From: an uncultured Cryomorphaceae bacterium
GTDB taxonomy: Bacteria; Bacteroidota; Bacteroidia; Flavobacteriales; Schleiferiaceae
Assembly: GCA_937129395.1 (NCBI GenBank)
Contig: CAKZNE010000155.1
Coordinates: forward strand, 1-62,778
DNA: 62,778 bases
Reading direction: 5' to 3'
Part shown: positions 9,901 to 18,500 of the stretch, piece by piece
Layout: each line of letters opens with the position of its first letter
Numbering within the stretch: position 1 is the stretch's first letter
Made by a program: the position numbers and the translations under genes
The notes under the pieces: model-generated
The model's database searches: none
What the model was told of the DNA's origin: nothing
The model's input: the letters and a program-made list of their open reading frames with translations, nothing else

Positions 9901-12118
9901 GCAAATTGTAATCCCCATTGATAAAGGGTCTAATGGCCACATTATCCAATTCATTGGACTCCAAAATAATATCCGTAAAATCTACCGTAACCTCCATTGG
10001 GCACCATGCGTCTACCGCAGGAGTTGTTATATTCCAACTTACAGTAGTACTGCTTCTAGCCGCCAAATTAGGCACCACAATATCTGGATATACTATAGCA
10101 GGATCATACTGATTTACTAAATGAACAACAAAGTTATTGGCATCATAATCTGAGGTGTTGGTTACTGTTGCAGAAACTGTTAAAGGCGAATTTACAGCAG
10201 GATTTTGAACACTGAATACAATATCGTTTGCAAAAATTTCCAGGTCTGGTTCTGCTAATACATCTAGGTTATTGAAAGGTCCAAAAATCACTTCTTCACC
10301 ACCTTCAATGACTTGCGCCAAAATTTTGTAGTTCATTCCAACAATCAAGGAATTTATGGACGCTGTATAAATCTTTCCGTCTTTAGGATCAATATCAGCC
10401 GGGTCTAATTCCGACATAATAATGGTTCTGTCGAAATTGTTATTGTACTGGCCATTTCCTTCGTAATCCAAAATCATTCTTGGGAATCCAAATGGAGGTA
10501 ACACACCACTTGTATCGTAATACGTTACCTCAAAGTTAAAGGTGGTGTATTCATCTCCCGTTTCTGGGAAAACCATCGAAGTTCCAAAATTCACATTTCC
10601 GGTATAGTCAAAATAACGGGCGGGTGGCACAAAGGTTAAAGTGGTAATATGAACACTATCACAGTTGTTTTCATTTTGATAAACATCGGTATAATCGCCA
10701 GAAACTTTACGGTAAGAGCCTTCGGCCAAAACACTATCACCAATAGCTACAATTAGCGTTTCGCTGGTGCTATCTATAAGATTAATAATTAAAGTTGTAA
10801 TCACAATACTATCGCAAGTGCTTACACTTTGTAAGGTATCTGTATAAATTCCTGGGGTAGATCTTAAGGCTCCTTCTAATAAGATATTATCGTCTTCACA
10901 AATTTCAACATTTCGGTTTATGGTATAAACTGGATCTATGTTCAATTCATAATACACCACACTATCACAACCGGTAGAGGCTAGTATTGTATTGTAATAA
11001 ACATCGGCAGTTTTTTGGAATATCCCGAATAATTCAATGCTATCCCCTTGGCAAATAGATAAATCCCCAAGATTTACCGAATCCAAAGGATTAACAATCA
11101 ACTCTTGAATAAGTACACTATCACATCCGGTAGAGGCTAAAATTGTGGAATAATAAATTCCGGCGCTTGTTTCTGCATTTCCAAAAATATTGGCAGATTC
11201 ATCTTCACAAATAGTAATTGTTGCTAGACTTACAGAATCAATTGGTATTAAACTTAAACTCTGTGTTAAAACACTATCGCAACCGGCAAGAGTACTTAAT
11301 GTATCGCTGTAATTTCCATTCTCAAAACGTTGTATTCCAAAAATCAAAATTGAATCTCCTTCGCAAATAGTTAGTGGAGCTTGTGCAATGCTATAAGATG
11401 GTAAAAGGGTGATCGTGGTTTTCACTACACTATCACACCCATATTGATTTAAAAAAGTTTGAGAGAAATTCCCCGCCTCTGCTGGATTACATGTAGTGAG
11501 GGAAATAAGGGTTGTATCTGTTATATCATTTACAGTAACCGTTACAGAATCTATTGAAGTACAATTAAGTCCATCCGTTACTGTAACAATATACTTGGTG
11601 GTTACATTTGGACCAACAATAATTGAAGAACCATTTAAACCATTACTCCATGAGTAGGAAACTCCACCAGTGGCGGTGAGAGTTACCAATTCACCAACAC
11701 AAATACTAGTGTCATTATTCAAAGTAATTGATGGAGGTGGGTTGTTGGTAATAACATCCGTAAAACTGTCGTTTGATGCGTTGCTATCGCCAATAAGGCT
11801 GCTAAAAACTTTAACATTATAAATTCCTAAGGCTGTCATGTTTGCGCCTTGGGTAAAAGTATAGTTAAAGCTTGTTCCTCCATTTACAACAGCATTTACT
11901 GTTTCGGTAATTGTATCTGCATTTACAATTAAACTAATATCAAAGCCAGTTTGAGCTTGTGTACCTGTATTATTTAATTGAATGGTAAATACTTCATTGG
12001 CTGTAAAACCACAATCTGTAATTGGGCTAATAATAGCTGCAACACCAATATCCCCTGGGAAAACCGCAACTTCATCGGCTCCAATATCAGGTTTGTTGAG
12101 ATCTCTTAATTCACCATC
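3911..12118 (-). CDS. giant T9SS surface protein, 3' part after the frameshift (CARDB, 25 GCDS repeats, type A sorting domain)
   Basis: This frame is open from 12118 to 3911 (about 2735 codons). Its first ATG, at 11839, is not a credible start: no signal peptide follows, and the 93 codons before it continue the beta-helix protein encoded just upstream (DGELRDL then PDIGADEV). In order: end of the fourth beta-helix module, Ig-like domains, six ~45-residue repeats ending in C-D-S, several CARDB domains with an inserted carboxypeptidase-regulatory-like domain, an SprB-like repeat (near 7340-7540), nineteen more C-D-S repeats, an Ig-like domain, then a T9SS type A sorting domain beginning VNLYPNPTSTG and ending LVRKLVKQ. 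The product should be exported, cleaved and anchored at the cell surface. As written it lacks a signal peptide, so it works only if the frameshift is an error or bypassed. Confidence 0.88.
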   Translation of the reverse strand, partial: DGELRDLNKPDIGADEVAVFPGDIGVAAIISPITDCGFTANEVFTIQLNNTGTQAQTGFDISLIVNADTITETVNAVVNGGTSFNYTFTQGANMTALGIYNVKVFSSLIGDSNASNDSFTDVITNNPPPSITLNNDTSICVGELVTLTATGGVSYSWSNGLNGSSIIVGPNVTTKYIVTVTDGLNCTSIDSVTVTVNDITDTTLISLTTCNPAEAGNFSQTFLNQYGCDSVVKTTITLLPSYSIAQAPLTICEGDSILIFGIQRFENGNYSDTLSTLAGCDSVLTQSLSLIPIDSVSLATITICEDESANIFGNAETSAGIYYSTILASTGCDSVLIQELIVNPLDSVNLGDLSICQGDSIELFGIFQKTADVYYNTILASTGCDSVVYYELNIDPVYTINRNVEICEDDNILLEGALRSTPGIYTDTLQSVSTCDSIVITTLIINLIDSTSETLIVAIGDSVLAEGSYRKVSGDYTDVYQNENNCDSVHITTLTFVPPARYFDYTGNVNFGTSMVFPETGDEYTTFNFEVTYYDTSGVLPPFGFPRMILDYEGNGQYNNNFDRTIIMSELDPADIDPKDGKIYTASINSLIVGMNYKILAQVIEGGEEVIFGPFNNLDVLAEPDLEIFANDIVFSVQNPAVNSPLTVSATVTNTSDYDANNFVVHLVNQYDPAIVYPDIVVPNLAARSSTTVSWNITTPAVDAWCPMEVTVDFTDIILESNELDNVAIRPFINGDYNLPGSIIVHPSITPASQCSRPNNQVRVYGYAYYTGTAVPLADSSVAGATVTITRGAATYSGLTNSNGYFSVYIPAPLVPGTYPTKVEVTDFTLTNDSVTSFDILNCPCVNPDLSAGLSLTDYHILAGQSIGGTATIANVGCDPAIGFQISFTQTGGVPVLVNQNMPALAPGASASYTFNNIVFNIPGTYTICVEADAARTVGETNFRNNRYCRTVRVYPALPDIQPIDGPRINRYLCEVNSVGFRVANNGAVATGNFDCAIFVRKDGVPIDTLYHTIANINAFSHLVFSKAYAYPGVGVYSFNIHCDTTVATGGRVVETTELNNTATYVHEILECKPDLVISGCGNLQVNPYSPTAPGGAVIFEATVRNSGNATAFGPIDIEFEVSGGGPTHTVTIGDLLPGQSLLVQTNAVATASGAAQLTVTADPANAIANEFSEANNSITDNLCWEFKPVPRCTGSDFWARTYNVNETAYLGVAVAVTHLYKADSLHVQFEVSGPGIFGVQNLGNALLTNVSKNCFCPRIAVLPTNFVFNEVGTYTFTMTVDPDNDYPECNDGDNVLIRQVVVNNRPDMRVLSQFINPSLLNPAVNDSVGLVVSYENIGKSNVNDQMELRILIDGVPFDSIKPVVGLVTGDNTSYTIPNRWGSHIPGVHIIRAIIDGDEEISENDELNNEATRAIVVGEAANLMWANFETDDVAPALTDTILVFGYVKNNGDVATDGDVVMSYIDNNFDTIQFGLIQLGIINPGDSALATLGWNVIDNKTTLIGEIVNSTELEFTYNDNMATTQIGKFNVALSAVDVCFGSNGSLKATVTGNGVAPYTFLWNTGANTDSLVAVPGVYSVDVTDATGFTITEVGEIGVLSGGLNYLSNIHVCEGDSIEVFGTFQQTAGFYYDTLQTVGGCDSVLSRALIVDEIQNTVLPLMSLCGADSAMVLGEYRLVSGTYYDSLVSVETGCDSIVSRQLILNPAYEIILADVVGCDSAQVFGQFVSNSGTYRDTLETRAGCDSIIVVNVSINSSDNTSMTVAACNSYTWAANGTTYTSSDSYIAVLTNEDGCDSTVTLNLTINTSDTTTENIVACDSYTWAANGQTYLLSGEYTATLSNSFGCDSVVNLALIINSSQINNLPLISLCGEDSAMVLGSYRFASGIYTDTLVGENNCDSIVTRELILNPEYETILADVIACDSASVFGDYVFATGTYHDTLQSISGCDSVLTVNVSINNSNSGTETVVACNTYTWLANATVYTQSGQYSVVLSNSSGCDSTANLALTINTSDTTNQTMVSCNSYTWPANSVTYTTSGNYTVTLANTDGCDSVVNLALTINSSDTTNLVASSCDSYVWSTNGVTYTSGGNYQVILANAHGCDSIVSLALTIHNSDTTNQAITACNSYVWPTTGLTYTSSGNYSSTLSNADGCDSVVNLALTINNSDTTRLNVTACDSYTWFFDGGTPNIYSTSGVRSVTLLNAAGCDSVVILDLIVNYSETSSQTITACDSYVWPVSGLTYTSSGTYPVVLTNSTGCDSTITLNLTINTSDITNQAITACDSYLWPTTGLTYTITGNYTSTLTNGDGCDSVVNLALTINNSDTTRLNITACNSYTWFIGGGTPNVYSSSGTHSVTLLKADGCDSVVILDLIVNYDQTSSQSVSACNSYTWPVSGLSYTASGTYQEVLNTAAGCDSTVTLNLTISTNDTTNQTITSCDSYLWPTNGLLYTASGNYSSTLTNANGCDSVVNLFLTLNASDSVFVNATACDSYFWNLDGMTYSTSGIYSVLLTNSAGCDSTIVLDLTINNGFNGSETVTECKEYLWPFNGQLYNESGNYSDTLMAANGCDSIMSLNLTIDTIDTQVSLNGITLTALTPISTSQFQWVDCANGMTPIIGENNAVFTPTVNGVYAVVIQQGSCIDTSDCIVINNVGLFEEALLHSVNLYPNPTSTGQFYLDFGVHYDQVEISIKDVSGKVMEIHHLENVDSFEGDLQGAKGIYFIDIYVKDVGYLVRKLVKQ
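4390..7310 (-). repeat. 19 tandem ~50-residue GCDS repeats
   Basis: Each unit runs roughly C-(N/D)-S-Y-x-W ... (S/T)-G-x-Y ... G-C-D-S-(V/T/I)-x-x-L-x-L-x-I-N, with one Cys near each end. I count nineteen endings here; two units carry the variant start CDSAxVFG. Six further copies lie at about 10640-11520, and one occurs in the neighbouring 458-residue protein. Confidence 0.9.
4860..5797 (-). repeat. 468-bp higher-order duplication of a three-repeat unit
   Basis: Identical stretches recur exactly 468 bp (156 codons) apart: for example GTAATTCACAATCAAATC at 5003 and 5471, and TGTTATTGC at 5291 and 5759. The protein order is the same in both copies (NQAITAC unit, RLNxTAC unit with a GGTPN insertion, SSQ unit), so three repeats were copied as a block, more recently than the single-unit expansion. 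Confidence 0.8.
10640..11520 (-). repeat. first block of six GCDS repeats
   Basis: Six units of about 45-50 residues ending in C-D-S-(V/I) lie between an Ig-like domain and the CARDB region. They belong to the family of the longer block nearer the C-terminus but often start with C-E-(G/D)-(D/E)-(S/D) instead of C-D-S-Y. Confidence 0.8.
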
Positions 12119-15100
12119 TATCCTGATTTACAAAGGATAAAGGTGTAGCTGTGCTATCTAGTGCAGATTGAGTAATATGTAGATCGGATTCAGATGTAAA
12201 AAGCGGATCCACGTCTAAAGAATTAGCATCTAAGCTGGTAGCTGTTTTCCAACTTGCTAAATTCGAAATATTTCCCCCAAAGGAAGAATGGTAAAAAGGT
12301 GTTGCTCCAGTACTATGGAAATTATTATAGTTTGATAAAGGAGAAGTTCCAGACTGAAAAAAGGCGTAGTCACCTCCAGAAGAAACAGCCAAATTATTTT
12401 GAAAGTGAAGTGTACTTGTATTGCTACTCATATAAAAAGCATAGCCATCTGAAGAGGCATGGTTTGCAGAGTTATAAGCAATATCCAAATGACTGCAAAA
12501 ACGCACATCAAATGCTTCTGTTCCAATGCTGCTAGCTGTACTATCACCAATTGTAACAAAGTTGTTGGCGATTAGTCCACGGTTAGCAATAGTTCCATCC
12601 AAATCATAAGCATATATTCCTTGTCCTAAGAAAGGGATGTAAATTTTATTCTTTTCTACTTTAAACCCATCCTCAATATTATATAGATATAAACCCGTAA
12701 AGGAGCTATTGGTATTTGTTGCCGAAATTTGGTTTTCGCTAATAATAGGACCATCTAAATTTTGAATATAGGCTCCATTTCGGTATTGGTTTTTAAAGCT
12801 ATTACCCCTTATTATTAAACCGGGAGAATTATTCACATTTAAATAAATTCCGGAATGACCATTGGCAAATGAACAATTCGTTATCCTTAGGTTATCAATA
12901 TCATTTGAACCAGAAACCCCCTGTAGATTAAAGCTCGAGGAAGTGGGCATGGAAAAGATGATATTGTCTAGCTGTATATTACTAGTATTGTTTTTCAATT
13001 GAACGACCAATCCGTTTCCGGTATTCAGTGCTTGGATGGTCATATCTTTAAAACTGATATTATCCGCATTATCAAAAAGCACCGTGTATTTGTCTGTATT
13101 ATTAGCATTATAGCTCAAAACAACAGAAGCCGAATTGCCTGATACGGACTGAAAAACCACACTATCTGAGGCGGAAGCTCCAGCAATTTCCGAAAAGCTG
13201 ATTTGCTCATTATAGGTACCATCATTCACATTAAAATGAACCCATCCTAAAACACCACCAGCATCAAGGGCAGAAACTGCACTTGAGAAATCTGGAAAGT
13301 CCGCAGCACCGCCACCTAGAGTATAAGCACCGCTTAATGCCGGATATAGATCCAAGGCCCCGGTCGTATCGTTGGTTGCCAAAATATCAATTTGCCCGTT
13401 TGGCAAACTGGTAGAAGCTACGATATCATGAAAAGTGGCAGTAGCAAAATTGAAATTTCCAATGGCAACAGAATCTTGATCGCCCGTGCCTATGGCGCCT
13501 GTCCAATTGAGGCTCGTTTGTGCTACTCCATTTACAGACCAATTAATTTGAACGGAACGCAAAGTATCCAAACCATTATTTAGCAGATTTACATAAACAG
13601 GGTTTACTCCTGAAGGGAATGGTTTGTTTGGAGAAGAAAGTGCGGTTAGTGCAGCATCATTTGTGTTTACTGAAAACTCATCCGCTCCAATATCAGGTGT
13701 ATTGGGATCACGGAAATTTCCATCGTAATCTTCATCAACATAAGTTAATGGTGTTCCCGCACCATTCAAATTTGCTGCTTCTACGTGTACATTATTACTA
13801 TCTGTAAATTGAGAAAGCAATGAAACACTTGAGGTATCAAAATTACTAGCGTTTGAAAAATCTGTTAAGTTTGAATATGAGCTACTTCTATAAATTCCAA
13901 GAGTAGCCCCACTAGTATATAAATTATTAAAATTTTGTTGGTAGTTATTATATCCATCTACATCAACAGCATAACCGCCACCATCATTTTGGAAGATATT
14001 GTTAAAAACCTCAACATGTGTACAGCTAACTTCATAAAAAGCTTCGGTGGAGCTATTGGTATTAAATGAACGAACAGAATTGTAGGCTACATTAATATAG
14101 TTACAGCTAGAAATATAAATACCACTGGCAAAACTACTTCCTACCATCTGTACAAAATTATTGGCCACCACTACGGAATTGCCATTTGTTCCATCTACAT
14201 CATATAGATAAATTCCATCATCTGTATTTCCAAGTATGGTGTTTTTACTAATCTCTCCACCGTTTCTACTGGTATATCCATAAATCCCGTAAAAGCCTGT
14301 ATAGCCTCTATTTGACGAAATGGTGTTTCCCATTATGGTAAAATCCTCTTGATCGTCGAAATAAATTCCTCGGTAATATTGATTTGTAAATGTGGAGTTT
14401 TCGATTATCAAACCAGTCTCTCTTGTTCCCCCATTTCCTCTGGCATCAATTCCATATCGGCCATTTTCGAAACTACAATTTTCAATATGCGTATTGGGAT
14501 TGTTATAACTTGAAGAAGTTCGCACTAAAACATCACCAGAGGTGCCATATAAAGTATCCCTAAAAACACAATTTTGGAAACTAATATTTGTAGAGGTACT
14601 ATCTATATTTACCAAACCAAGTCCATTAAAAAGGTAGGTAGTAGAAAGTGTTAAATCTCTAAAAGTGACATGTTCTGCACCTCTCAATTCTACAAGGGTG
14701 GGGCTATATTGAGAAGTGGTTAAATTCACCAGACTTGCATCCCCATTTTCCGAAACAAAAACTATAGAATCACCTTCATCTAAAGAACCAACTATTGGTC
14801 TCATTAGCATGGTTTCATTGTAAACCCCATCCCTAACATTAAATCGCACCCAACTGGAAATTCCTCTTTGTCTTAAAGCGGTATTTGCCTCAGTAAAAGA
14901 ATTAAAACTTGGATTTAGACCTCCAATAGTATAATCTCCCGAAAGGGCGGAAACAATACCCTCTTCAAACAAAGTATCGTTGGAAGTTAAAGCATCCACA
15001 TTGCCATTAGGTAAGGAACTGTAAATTCTTAAAGAGTAGGTGCTATCTTCAATAAAATTAAAGCTCCCAATATTTACAGAATCTAAGCTTTCGCCTGATG

Positions 15101-18100
15101 GTATATTACCAATAAAGGAATAAACAGCTTGCAACTGACCATTTACCTCCCAGTTAAGATTTAATGTTTTTAAAGTATCGGCCCCATTGTTCAGCAACTG
15201 GATATACACATTTTGGTTTCCTGGGAGAAAAGGTTTTAAGGGACCTTGAAGAGAAAGGATTCCTGCATCGTCACCTACTGGAGTAAATTCATCCGCACCA
15301 ATATCTGGGTTTGTTGCATCTCTTACATCTCCATCAATATCTTGGGAAATATAGCTAAGAAGAAAAGCCTTTTTGTTTAGGCTAGTGGCATTGACATGTA
15401 AATTGGTATCATTTTCAAAAAGCGCATCTGCAAAAATGGAATTCCCATCATGTGCGCTTGTATTTTGCCAATCAGTAAATGTTGCGGCATTCGTGCCTCC
15501 CCAGCTACCTATGTTCGCTCCAGTATTAAATAAACTGTTGTAATTAAATACGGTGCTTGTACTGGAATGGTCTACTTTAATGGCATAACCACCTCCAGTA
15601 TTTTGAAATATATTATTCAATACTTCCAGTCCATTACTTCCATTAAAGAAAGAGTAATCTTCATTAAAAGCAGCAGCACTTGTATTGGAATTTGTACTTA
15701 ATATGGAGTTATGAACCACTTTAGTATAGTTGGCTCTATATAGCTCAATTCCATAGCCATTGGAACTTGAACCACCTACAGAAATGAAATTATTGGAAAT
15801 TACAAAAGGGTCCGTATTGGAACCTTCAATTTGGTAGGTATAAATACCATCTTCAGAAGAAGGAGCCCAAATTTTATTACCACTAATTTTTCCCATTTTA
15901 GTGTCATACAAATAAATTCCTTGAAAACTAGGTGTAGCGGTGCTTTTAGGAATAATAGTGTTTTTATCAATGAAAATACTGTCATGATCGTTTATATTGA
16001 TTCCTGATCTATAAGGGTCAATAATTGACGAATTGCTAATCCAAATATTATAAGCACGTCCCACTCGAGAAACCAAATAAATACTATAATACCCATTGCG
16101 TAGAGTAGAAGCATTTATAGTAATATCATGCATTTCTGGCGAGTTGTTATTGCTGTTGTAGGCGTAAAACACACTCGTTGATGAGCTGGTAGTTGGGCCA
16201 GCAATCAAATCACAATTTTCAAAATGAACATGAGCTGCTCCGGAATCCAGTTGTATTACTCTACTGTAGGAATTAAAACTATTATTTCTAATGGTTAAAT
16301 GACTAAAGCCAATTCCTTTGGTTCCGTTTAAACGAATTACATAATTTTCGTCTGTATTAGTATAAGAAGCGGTCAATTGTACTGCCGAGCTATCTAAAGT
16401 TTCGGATTGAAAATTTACCGTGTCATTTTCATTCACTTTTGGGAAATTGGTAAATGTTAGTCTTTCGTTATAATTCCCTGATCGTACATTAAAGGTTACA
16501 TGGTTTTTAATTCCACCTAAATTTAATACCGAAGTAGCAGCAGTAAAATCTGTAAAATCTGGATTTAGTCCACCAATTGTATAAGCTCCATCCAGTGCAG
16601 GTGTAATTGCCCCTTTTACCAAAGTATCATTTAATGCAATGGCATCTAAGCCGCCGTTAGGATTTGAGGAATAAGCCGAAACTTTATGAAGATCAGTTTC
16701 AGTAAAGTTTAAATTGCCTAATAAAACAGAAACCGTATCCCCACTATTTAAAGAACCATTAAAATTAACTGGGGCTTGAGCCACACCGTTAAGACTCCAA
16801 TTTAGGGTAGCAGAAGTAATTGTTTGGCCTCCAAAATTTCTCAGAATTGCCTTTACGGGCAAACTTCCTGCAGCAAATGGAATTTGAGGCAAGCTTATAT
16901 CGTAAACTCCTGCATCTAAAGACGTTGGCGTAAATTCATCTGCACCAATATCTGGGTTTGTAGCATCTCTGGACTCGTTTTCAATATCTACCAGAAAGCC
17001 TGAAATAGGCATCCCGCTATTGTTCAGAGCAATTTGAGCACTTTGATAGGAAGTATCATTTAGAAAAAATGGAGCCTCACTTAAAGAGTTGGAATCTTGG
17101 TTTGACATTGTATGAAGTGCTGCTAAATCCGCAACATCACCTTGCCAATAACCTAAAATTCCTGATTCTTTATAGAAGTTATTGTGATCCGATTCTGAAA
17201 CTGTATTGTTGTTATTAATATAGAAGGCTTCTCCACCTTTTACTGCAATGTTATTATTATAAATACGCACATTATTTCCGCTAGATACTCTTAAACCAAT
17301 ATTCTGGTCATCAGAACTAACACTATTTACAGAATTGTAAAATATATCCAAATAAGGTGAGGAAATAATATCAATCCCTTCAGCTGAAAAACTGTTTCCA
17401 GAAATATGAACAAAATTATTGGCTACAATATTTCTATTGTTTGCAGCACCATCACAATAATCAAGGTTAATTCCTTGACCGCGTACATTGGATATTTTAT
17501 TTTTTTGAACCGAAACGGTACTATCGCAATATCTTAGTTCTATAGCAATAAAGCTATTGTTGGAATTGGTATGGATTGAATTGGAATTAACGGTAACATA
17601 ATTTGCTCCATTAATATAAACACCATCATAAGCTTGGTTTAAAAACACATTTCCAGATACGTTAAGGTAATCCGCATTAGAGCCATTTGAATAAAACCCT
17701 CCAGAACCATTAAAAAAGAAGCTATTGCTAATTCTTATATAATCACTATTGCTGGAAGTTTCAACCTCCACTAAATTATAGTTGAAGGGAGTGGTTACGG
17801 CATTGTTAAGAATGGCACAATTCCAAAAAGAAATATATTCAGATTCATTTGCTATAAAAACAACACGATCGTAACTATTATTTGTGGCCTCAATAGTTAA
17901 ATCAGAAAATGAAATATAATTTGCACCATCAAATTCTAGGGTATAATTAGCATTAAAATTGGAAAGTCCGTAAGTAAGCTTTACAGCGGATGAATCTCCA
18001 GCCACCCCTTTAAATCGAATGTGTTTATCTGCACCAACCCCAGGAATTTCAGGGAAACTAATTTGCTCCGTATAAGTGCCCGAAGCAACTTGGAATATTA

Positions 18101-18500
18101 CCGAATCGCAAACTCCTTTTGTAGAAAGATCATTTAGGGCTGCTGTAAAGCTACCATAATCTGCACCTCCACCACCAATGGAATAGGTACCTCCTAAACC
18201 AACGGTTGAAGCCAAATCTAATGTATCATCCGAAAGAAAAGCGTCTGCTGCATTATTGGGTAAATAGCTAAATATGGAAATATTGTAAGAGGTTCCAGAA
18301 ACAAAAGTGAAGTTCCCCAATGTAACCTCAGCGAATCTAGAACCAGATCCATTTATGGTATCTAAGGTGCCAACATATTTAAAAGGTGTTTGAAGAGCCC
18401 CGTTTACGGACCATCCCACCATAACACTATCTATTTGGTTATTCCCTAAATTTCCTACCGTGGCCTTTACAGAATTAAGACCAGCACAAACTATTTCACT
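12080..18500 (-). repeat. four ~1.6-kb tandem beta-helix modules
   Basis: The closing motif PDIGADE(F/V) is encoded near 16940, 15297, 13687 and 12085, so units are about 1.61-1.64 kb. Units are diverged in sequence but keep the same order of CARDB-like segment, GGLNP/GGGAADF segment and beta-helix. Confidence 0.85.
12110..12120 (-). other. frameshift site splitting the giant gene
   Basis: On the minus strand the sequence reads GTAAATCAGGATAGATGGTGA. In the upstream frame this is V-N-Q-D-R-W-stop; moved by one base after CAGGAT it reads D-G-E-L-R-D and continues through PDIGADE for thousands of codons. Comparison with the other modules implies a codon such as ATA between GAT and GAT, so two bases are missing (or one is extra). 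No homopolymer or slippery heptamer lies at the spot. Confidence 0.85.

Noticed and set aside
11839..12118. ATG at 11839 as the true start of an independent 2642-residue gene
   Set aside because: No signal peptide follows, and the frame continues upstream with sequence homologous to the end of the preceding beta-helix modules.
12105..12120. Programmed ribosomal frameshift in the giant gene
   Set aside because: No slippery heptamer, no homopolymer and no stem-loop at a suitable distance; mutation or consensus error is simpler.
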